64,000 nucleotides of DNA, from assembly GCA_007922305.1 (NCBI GenBank), contig ML677335.1, positions 34,491,216 to 34,555,215 of the forward strand. Reading direction: 5' to 3'. The DNA comes from Dermatemys mawii (lineage: Eukaryota > Chordata > Testudines > Dermatemydidae). Shown here piece after piece: positions 1 through 13,092 of the stretch. Numbering within the stretch: the first letter of the stretch is position 1; each line of letters opens with the position of its first letter. The position numbers were made by a program, and so were the translations under genes. The notes under the pieces were generated by a model. It was not told the DNA's origin, ran no database searches, and worked only from the letters and a program-made list of their open reading frames with translations.

Positions 1-1834
1 ATGAAGAACGTTACGGAAAAGCTATAATGTAAAAAGCAATACAGGACAATGCACTGTTCGTGAAATTTCTCTTCTGTGGAGCTGGGAAGATTAATCCATT
101 CATCTGGATCATGTGCATAGCTATATACTAGCACCCAGAAATAAAATGCAAAATATAACAATATATTCCTTGGTATCTATATTCATAGATACTCAATTTT
201 GAAATTCAAATGCTCTCCTTTTTTTCATTCAGCTTTTTAAGATATATATAGCTGGAGACCAGGAATGGGTACAAGATATTGTATCAATGTATTTATGTAA
301 TCTCATTTTTAAAAATAGGTATTAGATGGCAGAAGCAAAGTACAGCTTATGACATGGAGGATTTCACAAAAGTCTCTGTCTCAGGTACCAGGCAGACTTG
401 TCCACCAGGTGCTATAGAATTCTGTGTTCTTAGCATTCTCAAAACATATTAAGTGTCCTTGGGCCAAATCATTCCTTGTTTAAGCCTTTTACTACTAAGC
501 TCACTAGGGGCCTCAACATCTGTACCACACATTGCCCCCTTCTCTCCCAATCTTCACCTAGATCTCCCTCACTATGGTAGCAGGTTCAACTGCCTCTATG
601 AAAGCATCCTCCATTTTTTTCTGGGAATGGCAAAAAGAGGGAAGATAGGAATTGGTTTGGATGGTAATGAGCAGCTCCTCAGTGGGCAAGACGGGGTGAG
701 CAGATGAGGTACACATCAGTGCTCGAGATCACATATGCAAAGTAATACTGCCTTGCCTGGTTCTCCATGTATGGAAGAGATCCCTCTGGAATGTTACAAA
801 TAAATGTATATTTGTTGCAAAGGATCTGATAGGTCTTCTAGGATTAAGGCAAGAACATGGCAGCCAGATACGTCCCCAAAGAGGGGAAGAGAGTCAAGGT
901 CCAGAGTCTAAAGCTCAGGGTCATGACAGACCTATCTGTGTATGACTACAGGTCAGGAATGAAGCAAGCATTGGTGAGACAGACATTTTCTCTTCTTTAC
1001 TGCCCCCCTTTCCCATCTTTGGGATGTTTTTCATGTTTGTGTAAAGAGCAGAAATAATCTTAAGAATTAACTCTAGAGCCAAAATTCAGCAGTGGGTTGA
1101 CTCTTTTTCCCCCAAGAAAGGCTTTTAGTACTAGCAAGAGACTTTTAAATCTCTCCCTCCCCCATGTTTCCATGGATTTTACTGCCTGTAAAAGAGAGAA
1201 GGAAAACTTTGCCAGAACAGCCACTTAACTTTTGAATTCTAAACATTTTATTTTTTCCCCTTTTATGATTTTCTTGTTGTACACCTAGTAAAATGTTTGA
1301 AACTTTTACTGTGGTGTGGTTGCTATGGTAAAAGCTGGCCACTTAAAAGCCGCTTTATACAACATCCAAGTAACTTTAATATTTTATAACAGTAACAAAA
1401 CAAAGCCAAAAATGTTTCTGGTAACACCTAATATCAAACCCAAACACCACTTTGTCAACACATAAGTGGCACCACCACCTATGGGCACTCCTTCCTCTGT
1501 GAGAACTTTCTTTAAAAGATGTTTGAAGATGAGGATGGTGAAACATGACAGACATAAAAGTGGAAAGCGAAGGCAGCAACAGAAAAAAATAGGGGTTTCC
1601 TCAGTTTGATTCCTGTATGTGGAAAGTGACAGAATATAGCTATGTGTGTTTTTCATGTTCACTGCATGCTTTTGTGTGTATTTCATTGATGCTATTCATG
1701 AACATATTAATACTTATCATTTTTTAAAAAAAGTTGTTTTCTCCATTCTGATTAAATTCTGATGAACAACCACTAGTCTATTCTTACCAAGAATGTCTAT
1801 GCCTGCATAAGAATGATTATTATGTTTATTCACT
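1..1834. other. unique AT-rich sequence, no gene seen
   Basis: I see no repeat family, splice-bounded open frame or RNA gene here. The open frames are 100 codons or fewer, on both strands, overlap each other and show no recognisable domain. Read as intergenic or intronic DNA. Confidence 0.55.
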
Positions 1835-1900
1835 ATTTTGATGGGGATAACTGTAAAGCACTTAGAGACGTACTCATGAAAAATGCTATACAAGAGCATT
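1835..1900 (+). repeat. ancient SINE/L3-type 3' tail
   Basis: The stretch gtaaagcacttagagacg followed by gatgaaaa-like and gctatacaagag words matches the 3' tail shared by ancient amniote SINEs and L3/CR1-like LINEs (consensus pattern: aaagcgctttgag, then gatgaaaagcgctatataagagc). It is short and diverged, so the exact family is undecided. The same tail pattern recurs at 52.62 kb and, inverted, at 2.93 kb. Confidence 0.5.
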
Positions 1901-4355
1901 AATTTCTGACTTATTATGAGCTTTTTGGAAATCAAGAGAATACAGGGGCTGACTCTTACTGAAGCTCACACAATCTAGAAGAGATCTTTTAGAACCTGCC
2001 AAAAATGTTATCATAATGATATGATTTGTTTATTTTAACATGTGTAGTCTAAACAAGGGTGGGAGAAAATAATTTAGTTGATGCAGTTGGACTACTGAAG
2101 AGTTAGCTCCTGCCCAACTAGCTCTCAATAGTTCATCAAGAAAACGTGCTTTATTTCTACTACTGCCTAATTGAAACATATGAATCTAGCTGCAGGTCTG
2201 CCTCTTCCATTCATAACTTTTGGCCAGCGGCTCTTCCTATCATCTGTTCTGCCACTATCATTCTATTAACATTCCATTGAAATTGATGAAATCCCTGGTA
2301 CATACTGCAGAATAGCAGGTGAATTCTTCTGGACCGTTTAGCAGCAGTTAAATTAAAAATAGCCTCAGGAACTGTTTGTGCTAACAGAATGACATCTCTT
2401 CTATACTCTCCATAATCACCTACATATCATTAATGTTTATTTCCATGATTAGTTTGCAGGTTCACATTTACAATCCTGTTTTATTTACACTCACGCACAC
2501 TCCTTCAAAAACACAGAAAGGTTAAGGACAACAAATGTACTCATATTCCTTCCAAACTAGGAAATAGAAAAGAAAAAGAAAAAAGCTACAGCACAAAGAG
2601 CAGTTCTCCCTGGAAACCAGCTTTTAGAGGAATGAATCTCAATTTTGGTGAGGTCACAATATTACATTTGCTTGGATCATGATTTAAATTGATCTTTTCC
2701 TTTTTGATGATCATCAACTCCCACCCAATATCTTTTTTCCTCCCTCATTCTCCTGCTTAGTAAGAGCATATATTCAGGATTGTTGCCCTAAGTCAAGGCA
2801 ATAAGGTAGAAACAAGAATCAATTCTTTATAGAGAGAGCACTGCCTCTTCCACTTTGTTTTGTTGTATAGTTAGATGGCTTAAAATATTTGTATGATATG
2901 CACCTTAGAGACAGCAGCATTACTTAATAATTAATAATAATGCTAAGCACTTATATTGTACTTGCCATATTCAAATAACTGTACATATTAATCAGAATAA
3001 TATGGTATTAAACTATGTTACAATGATATAAAGAATAACAGACTATAATACAATATGTTATCAACATCATTGTTATGTTCATGTCAGATAAGCAGTAGCA
3101 GTGTTCTTTAATGCCAAATGAACTGAGAAATGGCAGAAATCTACATGACAGCCACAATACATATACTGGAGGATTTGCTAGTCCACCAATCAGCCATTTG
3201 GTTTATTTTGTATAGTTCAGTGTAACTGTGATGCATTTTACTCTCTTTTATTAAATAAGAAAGCTGTGACAAAAAGAGTTTCTTAAATTACTTATGCTGA
3301 TTAGTAATTGATTAGCTGTTCCACACTTCTAATTTAGATGAACATTCTTAATGATGTTTATTGAGCGTGAAGAGCTCAATAAGCCTCGTTTTCATAACTG
3401 GAGGTTTCACTCCATTAGGCTACTAGAATGGACAGTACAAATTACTTTTACAGGCACTGCATGTAGACTATTCCTTGATATATGCTGAATTTTGATATTT
3501 GTGAGATTTTATATTGCTAAGTCACTACATGAGTCCTAGAGTGTGTCAAATGATTTATCTGGAATAAATTATCCCACAAATTTAGCCTCATTTCCTATTA
3601 GCAAAGTGTTCAGGAATCGACCACAGAAACTGCAAATGCTTTTTGTTAATCACAAGCATCTGCCCAGCAATGTAAGTGAAATTTTTTTAGCCTACAGTGT
3701 GCTGGCAAGGTGTTTATTTTGACTATTTATTATTTTTGGTATGTAATTAGTCACCTAAGTCATGGGTCATATCTACTTCCTGACTGAAAGTAAAATGACT
3801 TGAAGAAGAGAACAAATGATGAACCAGTCAAATAAGAAATAGTGAATAATGAACAATGCCAGTAAATTTTCTTGCTCATACACAAAAAGCCTCTCACATG
3901 CAAATTAAAACACGTTTTCAGTGCATAGCCATTCTCCAAACATTCATGATGTGAAAAAAAAGTAAATACTTGTTATTAGCAAATAATAAGGAGCATTAAC
4001 ATGGTCAAATTAAATAACTATTCAGAATTAGAACACGTTTGCAAACATTGACTACTCAGACAGCTAAAATAACTATCTATCCCTCTGCTGTAAACACCAG
4101 CTAAGTATGTTTTCTTATATTTATAGAGTTAAGACAATATTCTACCAGACTACAATGATAAATAGATCTCATTTACTTATGAAAGATGTTAACATTTTAC
4201 AATATGCCTGTGCGTATACACAAACACACTGCAAAATGTTAATATATTTATTATTTCAGCTGTTCAGTAGCTTTGAGACTTATCCTGCTCTCTTCAAATG
4301 AATGGGGCCTTTGTCATTGACTTCAATGGGAGAAGTATCATATTGTGGGGCGGGG
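1901..4355. other. unique AT-rich sequence with one inverted SINE-tail scrap
   Basis: Mostly unassigned. Around 2925-2965 the order taataataatgctaagcac then ttatattgtac looks like the ancient SINE tail on the minus strand (weak). At 4313-4330 there is a cattgacttcaatgggag word, typical of old palindromic reptile repeats. No gene seen. Confidence 0.4.
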
Positions 4356-4378
4356 GTGTGTGTGTGTGAGAGAGAGAG
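4356..4378. repeat. (GT)n(GA)n compound microsatellite
   Basis: About seven GT dinucleotides run directly into about five GA dinucleotides. Confidence 0.9.
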
Positions 4379-7129
4379 TAAGCTACGGAACAGCTGAAAT
4401 AATAAATACCATTATAAATGTTTTAAGATCTCATCACAATATTGTCAGGCATAGTAACAGCTGAGGGACAGATTGCGCCCCTTAAATTTGTATGTAGAAT
4501 TGCACATAAATGTGTGGTATATAGGGGTCAGCTATCTCTGTAGCACTGTCACCCATCCCCTCTTTTCCTCCCCCCCACATCATCCCCCAAAAACTTATTG
4601 GACTGAATAGGTCCAAAGTTGTTGGAATGGGGAGGGCCATATGTGGGATCAGGGGGACATCTATTCAGGTAGGAATAGGGTCAACATTTCTGTGGGACTT
4701 GTTTTTTTAGAGCTGGATCATGACCCAAACAATACACTCCTATACATGAGGCCTGGGCATGCAGTTGTAAGTGTGCACTGTATGATGGCTATTCACTCGT
4801 GGAACAGGTGGGCACAGGCAGAGCCAATACAATTTAGACATGATGCAAAGGATATAATCACTCATCTTCATAAGACCAGCAGAAAATTACTACCAGCAGG
4901 AGCAAGAGATAAGCAGGGAAGAAAGCAATGTGCCTCAGATACAATACCATACAGGGTGGTACAGTTTATACATATTTCTTTTGCAGGGTAATCCTTAAAA
5001 GTACAATCTATCCTTCAATCATCATGCATAATTTTCTCTCTTTCCATTTCATTTCTCTTCCTTTAAGGATCTATTTTCATTTTTAGTAACGTGTAATAAC
5101 CTCTTCACTGTTTTTCTCCTCCTCTGTGATGAAAATCTATGGCAACCCATATTTCATATTGATCCACTTCCATTCTTCTCTCCCTTTAGTAAGGATTCCA
5201 GGATTCCTGAGGCTTCCTCTGCATAATAATGCAGCCAGCACTGCAGTTTTATCATATTGCTTTAGTTAAAAGTAATGAATCATAAATTATTAGCTACAGT
5301 TTGTGATTCCAAGTGATCCCAGGAATACTGCCTTGTGCATTTCACTATGCAGTGTCTAGAAGAAGAGCGGCATCATTAACTCATGGAATATTTATCTAAT
5401 CGCTAAATAGACCTGGTTTAAAACTCTCCGCCAGTAATTCTGACATTCTGTCTGAGTGGACGTTTGACTGGGAAAGCTATCTTCTCAAATAAGTAGTCTG
5501 TTTATTTCTACAGTTTCTGACTTGCTAGCTTGTTTGAATTCTCTGTTGAATCTCTTTGTTTTCTTCCAGAGGAAGACACTACAAAAATAATGTATTTCCA
5601 ATCTTGAACTGAACTTATCTTCCTGCAATCCTTTACATATCTGTTCTCCTCAACTCTTCCCTCCCACCATTCCCATACCTTCCCACAAACAACTTTGATT
5701 TAATGATATGCCTGGACTATTTCCAAGAAGGAGCTTTGAAATTTGATTCTGTTTTAACCAAAGTACTCTTGTCAACTGTCTGTCAGCACAAATTAGTGCA
5801 CATAGCCTGTAGTAGACAGGAGAGGCTGAGTTTCAATTCATTTCCCTAGCTGCTGGGCTGAAAATTGGGGGAAATGGGGTAAACAAGAGGGGGTGGGGAT
5901 GAGAAAAATCAGTTGTCAGTGTTGATTTATTTCAGTCTTTATAAGGAAAATAGGTTCTCTTCTCAACAAACAGAAATGTGGGAGAGTGCAAAAAAAATGA
6001 AGAGAGGAATAAAATAACATGCGATTCTTGAACTGACATCAATGATTAGATAAATACTGAATAGTAGACACTGCAGTAAAGGTTCACGATCAGATTCTAT
6101 CTCACTAGAGTTTTATACTTTTGTAACTCTATTGACTTCATTGAAATCATTCCTAATTTGCAAGAGTGCAAATGAGATCACTGAGAACCTCAGTATTAAT
6201 ATACACAACAAATCATCATAAAAAGTCAAATGCGATAAAGTGGGAGGATCCATGAAAATGTACAAAACTCCTTATGGAAACCACCACGCATTCCCAGCTC
6301 TAACACATTTTAAATTAATTATTACTACAACAATCTTCTTATGATAAAGCCATTGAAGCAATCTGTTAAGGGCAGAGTGGGAAACTTTCCAATGCAGCAT
6401 GATTTTGCATGTTTGCACTATCATTAACATTACTGGTTATATACCAAACTCACCACCAGCAGGTGGTGGTGCTGCCTAGTTGAATTTGATCATTTTGGAC
6501 ATTTAGGTTGCTGTTTAAACATCTTGTTTTGAGTTCAGGGATGAAACAGCACATTTACCATTTTGTACCTGTGCATTTAGAGGATGTTAGATAAAACACT
6601 CTGAAGAAAGAGCCATGTGAGTTAGTGCTCTCTCTCGCGCTCTCTCTGTCTCTTCTACAGCTATCCAAGTTTACAAGCTGAGGAACAACATCATTACTGT
6701 AAACTCAGTTGATTCTAAGAAAAAAAAATAAAAGTAACTCAAGTGTAATACTTAGGTTTTGGACTCAGAATTGTCATCTGTTTGACTTGTCTCACCATTA
6801 TTTGTTTCTCATATAAAAGGGATTTAAATGAACAATAGTGATACATGGGTCTAAAATCACCTCTTGTATTACTTCACTGAAGTTAATAGGGTTATAATAA
6901 TGAATTTACACTAGAGAAACTAATAAATATTGAGTTGTTTAAGAACTGCAGACTTGTTCACTTTTATGGCTTTTAGAGCTTGATCCAAAGCTGATTTAAA
7001 AATTTAAAGCTCAAAGATTCCTTTTGACTTCAGCAGTCACTGAACAGGGCTTTATATGTAGTTAAAAGTGAAAACTCTTTGAAACTATATATGGATCTAG
7101 TTGTACCTACCTCCTTTCTCACCACTATC
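4379..7129. other. unique sequence, no gene seen
   Basis: The 116-codon open frame at 4641-4991 has no recognisable domain and no conserved look, and I do not call it a gene. A short CT-rich low-complexity patch sits at 6629-6658. Nothing else is supported. Confidence 0.5.
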
Positions 7130-7414
7130 TCTCAAGAAGGATTACCAGATGATAGAACAAGGAGTAATGGTCTCAAGTTGCACTGGGGAAGATTTAGTTT
7201 GGATATTAAGAAAAACTTTTTCACTAGGAGGTGGTGAAGCACTAGAATGGATTATCGAAGGAGGTGGTAGAATCTCCTTCCTAAGAGGTTTTTAAGGTCA
7301 GGCTTTACAAACCCCTGGCTGGGATGATTTAGTTGGGGATTAGGTCCTGCTTTGAGCAGGGGCTTGGACTAGATGACCTTCTGAGGTCCCTTCCAACCCT
7401 GATATTCTAGATCA
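7130..7414 (+). mobile_element. CR1 LINE 3' end, 5'-truncated
   Basis: The block reads through the standard CR1 3' region in order: ggtctcaagttgca, then a gatattaagaaaaactttttc block, then ggtggtagaatctccttcct, then ctggctgggatgatttag, then ggacttggact-like agatgacctt, then cccttccaaccctgatattct. It ends at the family's usual 3' terminus. Only the last ~285 bp are present, as expected for 5'-truncated target-primed insertion. A short open frame inside it is just the non-coding tail and is not a gene. Confidence 0.93.
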
Positions 7415-9198
7415 ACCAGATTTACAAGAATGGAGAAAAGGCAGGAATGAGAAACTTGAACTAGATGAATATGACAATAAGAGAAAGTCTGTGAAATGCT
7501 TCATACAAAGGGGAGTTCCAGAAGGAGACGAGGACAGATATGCCATCAAGGTTTCAAACTGAAGGAACAGGAATAATTATCAACTGATGGAAATGGGACA
7601 GGAAGTGACAGTTTATAAGATTAGACAACGGCTACACTTTGCCATGTTGAGTTGCTGCAGTGAAGAGTTAAATGTAGCAGTTGTCAGTGTAGATATAAAA
7701 ACTGAACATGTCACAGCAGCTGAGGTCAACCTAAACAGAAAAGAGGAAAGGAGCAAGCATAGAACCCTAAGTGATGCTGACAGAAAGTGCGGACAAAAAA
7801 AGGGCTTTGTAAAGTTAGGAAGGTGAGCCAGGAAAGAGAAGACTCAAAAAATCCACAGGTTGAAAGGGAATCCATGAGAAGTTAGTGATCAACACAGTCA
7901 GTAGCAACAGATTAAAAAAAAAAAACACTGAGAATTAAAAAATAAAGGTTATTCCCTTTGGCCTGGAGATGATCTCTGGTGACTTGGAAGCAGAAGAGAC
8001 AAAAATAGAATTGCACAGAATTCAAAAGACAGATGAGAGGGGACCAAGGAATAGCCAGTTTTCAGAAGACTGGGACAAGATATTCAACAACATGTGCCTA
8101 GAGGTCCTAACAGTGGGAGATGCTTGGTGCTCAGCACTGAAAATAAGGACTTAGAATCCTATTAATGACAATCATGGTGTTGGAAGCTAAGGGAGGAGGG
8201 AGAAAAGATGGTCAAGGCAAATGGAATAAAAGAGAGGTGGCACATCTGAATGTTGAAGGGACGCAGCAGGCAAGAGAGTGGCTCAGCATGAATGAAAGAG
8301 GTAGGAGGTAAAGGGGGACAGTTAAATAAAGTTTGAAATTGGTATTTCAGGCATAGGAAATCATTTACTTGAAAACTCAGAAGAGACGCAAATAGTTCTT
8401 CCCTGTGACAGCTCCATAGGATTGGTGCTATGCCCTAAGCTCTGGAACAGTCCCTTCGATGTGCTGACCCCGCAGTGTGTCTGACTCTTCTTTCAGGGTG
8501 GACAGTGCTGCCTCACCTCCTCCTGAGACTGAATGTCTGGGCTCTGTTCAGCAAGTCCAGCTGAGATAGACTCCTGGTAGAGACTTGTACACTCTTCAGG
8601 GTCTAATGCACCTCACCAAGTATTTACAGTGACATTCAGGCAGCGTTGTCAAAGCAGTAGGGTGTATTAGTCAACTGCAACACAGCACTGGAAATCCATA
8701 GCTTAGCACAGAAAAATGAGAGATAAAGCATAGTCCATTCTGGTCAGCCCACAGCTCCAGCCAAACTCCATTTTCAAGCTGTAGCTCTCTATCTCAGTCT
8801 GACCTCCTTGGTCAATTCACAATGAGAGAGCTGCCAGCTTCCTCCAGAATCGAGAATCCAGTACTTATCCCCCAACCTCCTAGTCTTTGCTCTCAAGTAG
8901 GGGTCTCCACACAGCTTCCCTGATGAGAGGCGGGGAAATTCCATGATTTACTGGAGCTTACATTGTCTTCCTGGCTCCCTTATTGATCTGGTTCAGTTTC
9001 AACCAGTTCCTTAATAACTCTTCCACCCAAACACTATGGTAACACTCACCACCTATGTAGTAGTCTGCCCTGACAGCAAACTCAATTGCCTTTTCCCTTA
9101 GTGGGTAACAACGGAACATATAGGGATAATAAAAATATTACAAAAAATTCCCATTCAAATCATCACTAAAAGCACTTTCACCAAATTTGCTAATGTAG
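7415..9198. other. unclassified sequence, possibly part of an old retroelement
   Basis: 7.4-8.3 kb is A/G-rich and 8.4-9.15 kb is of balanced composition, with several short open frames and no recognised domain. Because a solo LTR follows immediately, part of this could be retroelement interior, but I found no gag, protease, polymerase or tRNA primer site to support that. Confidence 0.35.
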
Positions 9199-9456
9199 TG
9201 TTAGAGCCAGGAACCCGATGATTGTGGGGACTGTTGTATCAACCAGCAAGGTACTAACAGACTTCAACAAGGCTTTATTGAACAACAGTGAAACCTCTTT
9301 ACAAAGCTGCTGCTGCACCTGCTGCACCTCTCTGTAGGTCTCACTCAACCTAGGCTCAACTCCTCCCCCCTCCTTCCTGTTTCCTGTCCTACAGACTCCC
9401 AGTTCTAATAATTACAAGCAGCATCTAAAACACCAGAGGGACACAAACTTGTAACA
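9199..9456 (-). mobile_element. solo LTR of an LTR retrotransposon or endogenous retrovirus
   Basis: On the minus strand the 258-bp block begins TGTTACAAG and ends CTCTAACA, giving a TGTTA...TAACA inverted terminus as in retroviral and retrotransposon LTRs. It contains an AATAAA poly(A) signal (plus-strand tttatt near 9273) followed by a T/G-containing U5-like segment of about 80 bp. Upstream of the signal is a GC-balanced U3-like region. No internal genes adjoin it, so it looks like a solo LTR left by LTR-LTR recombination. The flanking 5 bases (tgtag and caatg) are not a clear target duplication, which lowers confidence. Confidence 0.6.
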
Positions 9457-10043
9457 CAATGGCAAGCAGATGTAAACTCCTACCTCAAAAACGGTACATG
9501 CCTTGAGACTATAACAAATCACTGGACCAAATTCAGCCTTGACAACCTACCAGAGTTACTACAGTGAAAAATTTGGTCCCTTATCTTTTAAGGAAAGCAA
9601 AACATTCAGAAATCTCTAATTCTCTTTGATCAACTGATGTTATGTTTCATTGAAGTATTTATGTTTCATATCTCTACAGTTCTCTCATCTGCTCAAAATG
9701 TTCTCCCCTGAAGCCTTGATAAAATGATTCCTGGTTTTATTCTAATATAATTTAACACATTTGGTTGACTTTTAATAAATTATCAGAGTATTTTAGGAAT
9801 TTCAGCAGGATAGTCCAGGGGTCAATGTCCAGGTTTATATGGGCTCATCAAGCCCTAATGCAATCTCTCCTCTGAGGCTTCGGAAGGTAGATTTTTCTTT
9901 ACTGAATAATTCTTTAAGTAGATTTTCCGCAACAGTGTCAGAATTTCTACCTTCAGATTTTCAGGGTTATTTATTATCATGCTCTTCAACTAGTGAAGCT
10001 GTTTCTCCATATCAGCTATTTTCTCCGTAAAAAAAAAGTCAGA
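9457..10043. other. unique sequence, no gene seen
   Basis: AT-rich, with one 63-codon open frame lacking any recognisable domain. Confidence 0.5.
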
Positions 10044-10310
10044 AGAACATAAGAAAGGCCATACTGGGTCAGACCATAGGTCCATCTAGCCCAGTATCCT
10101 GTCTACCAACAGTGGCCAATGCCAGGTGCCCTGGAGTGAATGAACCTAACAGGTAAAGATCAAGTGATCTCTCTCCTGCCATCCATCACCTCCCTCTGAC
10201 AAACAGAGGCTAGGGACACCATTCCTTACCCAGCCTGGCTAATAGCCATTAATGGACTTAACCTCCATGAATTTATTCAGTTCTCTTTTAAAAGTCAATA
10301 AAGAATGTAC
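10044..10310 (-). mobile_element. CR1 LINE 3' end, 5'-truncated
   Basis: Read on the plus strand it begins gaacataagaaaggccatac, passes cagaccataggtccatctag, gtggccaatgccaggtgccc and tggctaatagccattaatgg, and fades at about 10310. This is the reverse complement of the 3' end of a common turtle/crocodilian CR1 subfamily. The same subfamily appears at 31.36-31.70 kb in plus orientation and as the inner element at 42.7-44.3 kb. Confidence 0.92.
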
Positions 10311-11099
10311 TTCTTTTTGAATTACAGAATAGTCATCTTAGAGTTTGCTTCTTTATGATGCCCTGCTCTCTTTTTATTACACACACAGACTGAAAGGTCA
10401 AACATTTTTATTTGCATATTATAATTGTTGTGCTAGCTGCAAGATTCACTGGGTGGAAAATAGTAAAAAAAGAAATAGCTTTAATTTTTCTGAGCATTGC
10501 TCTTACCATCCATTCAGTTGGATTTTGGTGTGTTTTGTTCCCAATGCCTGCATGTAAGATGATGTAAGGCTTATCAGTTTGCCAGCTGTGGCTGCTGTTG
10601 AAGATGACTCTGTTTATCTGAGACTGGCTAGACAATATCTAGGCACAGATTGTACAGACTGCAAACAACTTCTTTATTTTACAAATCAAAGGATCTAGAA
10701 AGAAGAATACAGCTATATTTTAAATAGAAAAACTGGGTACCAGTCTCCACAAACCAGCTCAGCTTTATCACATAACAACGCTCTTTCCCTGGTATAGGTT
10801 ATTTCTAATTTTAATGCTTCTCATCTTGCTTGTTTTCATAGCAAAAATAAATGGTCTTTTTAAAAATTACTTGGACTACCAAGGGTTATTTTTCAGAGGA
10901 GTAAAGCAAAATAGATTGAGCTTGTCATAGCCAAGAACAACAGGTTTTCTTCTGACTTATAGTACTGGTTTTAAGGAGGAAGAATTTTGCTATGGTAGGA
11001 ATATACTTTCTGTTCAATTTACTGAAATTTTGTAAATCATAAGCTATATTACATTTTTGAAAGGTATGGCTATGATAGGGTGGATTAGGCATAAAGGCC
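10311..11099. other. unique sequence, no gene seen
   Basis: AT-rich. Two opposed open frames of 70-75 codons overlap here (10345-10635), and neither has a recognisable domain. Confidence 0.5.
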
Positions 11100-11612
11100 T
11101 GCTTTTGGAGGCCTCAGGGTCCTGCCAGACTCATCCTAGGTAAGAAGCAGTGGAGAGTTCTTCCAAGCAGGCTAGCGTGGCTGCAGGGAAAGCAGACAAT
11201 CAGAGCCCAGGAAGATCATATAAAAGGAGCTGCAGAGCAGAGCAGCAGTTAGTTGTTGCTGGGAGCTGGAGAAGAAAGGACTGCATGTTTGGCTGAGGGA
11301 ACTGCAGCACAATGGACAGCTACATGGGGGCAGGGTCCAGGGGAGTGAGAGAGAGGCTCTTGGCTGGCTGCTAGGATCAAGCCAAAGACAGTTTGCTAGC
11401 AGGGACTGGGGGAGCATTGATGGAGCTCCTGGCTGCCTGCAGGGACTGAGCCTGGGGAGGACTGCAGGAGGACAGTGTCTTGAGGGAGGAAGCCCTAGAT
11501 ATACAGCCCCATACCAGGGCTGGGCTGGTGTAGAGAATGCAGCCACACCCAACCAGAAGGGGCACTTGCAAGACGTGGGTGCTGACCCCATTACAGTGAC
11601 AATGATACACTA
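11100..11612 (+). repeat. GC-rich interspersed block with a TATA-like box
   Basis: A sharply GC-richer block in AT-rich surroundings. Near 11217 there is catataaaagg, a good TATA-box match, followed about 30 bp later by a purine-rich agcagagcagcag stretch and then by gggctg/ctggag-rich sequence, ending near gaccccattacagtgac. The layout resembles the promoter/leader end of a reptile retroelement, and the composition suggests an interspersed repeat. The minus-strand 139-codon open frame here is serine/cysteine-rich low complexity and not a credible protein. Family unknown. Confidence 0.35.
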
Positions 11613-12942
11613 GAGGCCTTGCATTAAATAGATTTTTCTCAAAAGTAAAGTATGTTGATTGCACCCTTCAATATCTTTAAACCTCAATACAGGCATTTCA
11701 ATAATTCTGCTAGCTAAAGAAATCCTTTTGCTGCCTCAGCTGGTGCAAGGTTTTTGAGAGGCAGTCATATATAAGAACTGCCTACCACCTTCACTGACTT
11801 GAAATATCCATCAATTTCTGGCTAGCCTGTCAGATCAGAACTCCAAATCACCTTCATTTGGTACATGAATCACTTTGTCAAAGCCTTGATTTACTGCTTC
11901 AGCCACACCACATTCCTAAAGGCATCCCTTCTGGACTGGCGTTTGTAAATGAGATTACTGTGGGATTATAAAGGGGCAATGCTAGGAATAATTATGGCAG
12001 CAAAGCTACTTAAAAAAACCCAAATATGATTAATGTTTCTATTACAAAGCATACAAAAATGTATAGGACTAATTTTCTTTGCATTATAACAGAGCCTACA
12101 CCAGTAATGGAGTGGAGCTGCATTAGCCCAGCAGGAAATCCTGGGGACATAGTTCCTTAAACTGCCAAATGCCTGATAGATTGAAGGGGAGTGCAGCCGT
12201 GGTACCACCTATTGACTTGATATAGAGTCCACCCCAGGGATAGATCTGTGTAAGGTAGCACAAGAAGCAGCTCTAACCTGGAGCAGGCCTTCTGCTCAGG
12301 GCATTGCAAATATGGACACTGTGTGCAACGGCAGGGGAAGGCTTGCTCTGCTCATTCTCCTCTTGTGCATTACAGGGCACAAGTAAACCCTTGATATTTT
12401 TTTTTTTCTTTTCAAAAAAGACAACACTGCAATACTGATGACGTGTGTGTGTGTGTGCGGGGAGGGTAACACATCCCGCTTAAAATTAGTTTAAAAGAAG
12501 AGAAATATAATGCAACAATGGTAAGATTTTTAGTTCTCTGATGTGAGTGGTATAATTGTCTTTCCACTCACTGTAGATTCACCTTTCATATGAGGGGGGA
12601 GTGATACTATCATTATGTAGGCCTTGTCTATACTAGACTTATCTTTTTAAAATTTCTCCCCAGCAGTAGCAAAAGGGGACCAGATGGCCCGTGTCTTTTT
12701 GAAGGCAGTTGCTGGAGTCATTGGTGACAAAGCTATTAATCTTTATACCCCTGACTTATATCATATGATCAGGGCCAGCATACAGAACACATTCTCTTAT
12801 GAGTAGCCGTGTGTGTCAGACCCTTATTAAACAGTGTCACAATGTTTCCCATAAAAATGGAGAAAGAGCCACCTGAACAGTTGGGGTACAGAAGCGTACC
12901 TGGAAGAAAATTGGGGAAGGTCACTGCAGCACATCCCCACCA
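11613..12942. other. unique sequence with a (GT)n run, no gene seen
   Basis: Contains a (GT)7-8 microsatellite at 12443-12457 and a T-rich run near 12398. Otherwise nothing recognised. Confidence 0.5.
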
Positions 12943-13092
12943 TCCTGGAAGCAAGTGGCATTGGAGAGAAAGTGGAGTGTGCCAAATCCTCCACATTGCT
13001 ACATGAAGCAGGCCCAGAGACCTACCACATGTTCCAATGGCAGCATGAGGGAAAACCGCTGGACAAAGTCACAAGGATATTTAAATACAGTG
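12943..13092 (+). pseudogene. LTR-retrotransposon (Gypsy-type) gag-like fragment
   Basis: One reading frame starting in the gcaagtggcattggagag codons gives ASGIGEKVECAKSSTLLHE and continues with a YHMFQW segment and a KPLDKVTRIF segment. The order 'ASG...EK...K..TLLH..G.E....F.W..EG..LDKV...F' resembles the N-terminal capsid-like region of Gypsy-type Gag proteins. Only about 50 codons are preserved, without the downstream zinc knuckle, protease or polymerase, so it is a dead fragment. It was identified by pattern only; a chance resemblance is possible. Confidence 0.4.

Noticed and set aside
4641..4991. 116-codon open frame as a gene
   Set aside because: No domain, no codon-bias signal, no splice or promoter context.
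11172..11591. 139-codon minus-strand open frame with a cysteine-rich look
   Set aside because: Low-complexity Ser/Cys/Pro/Leu translation of a GC-rich repeat-like block; TATA-like box is on the other strand.
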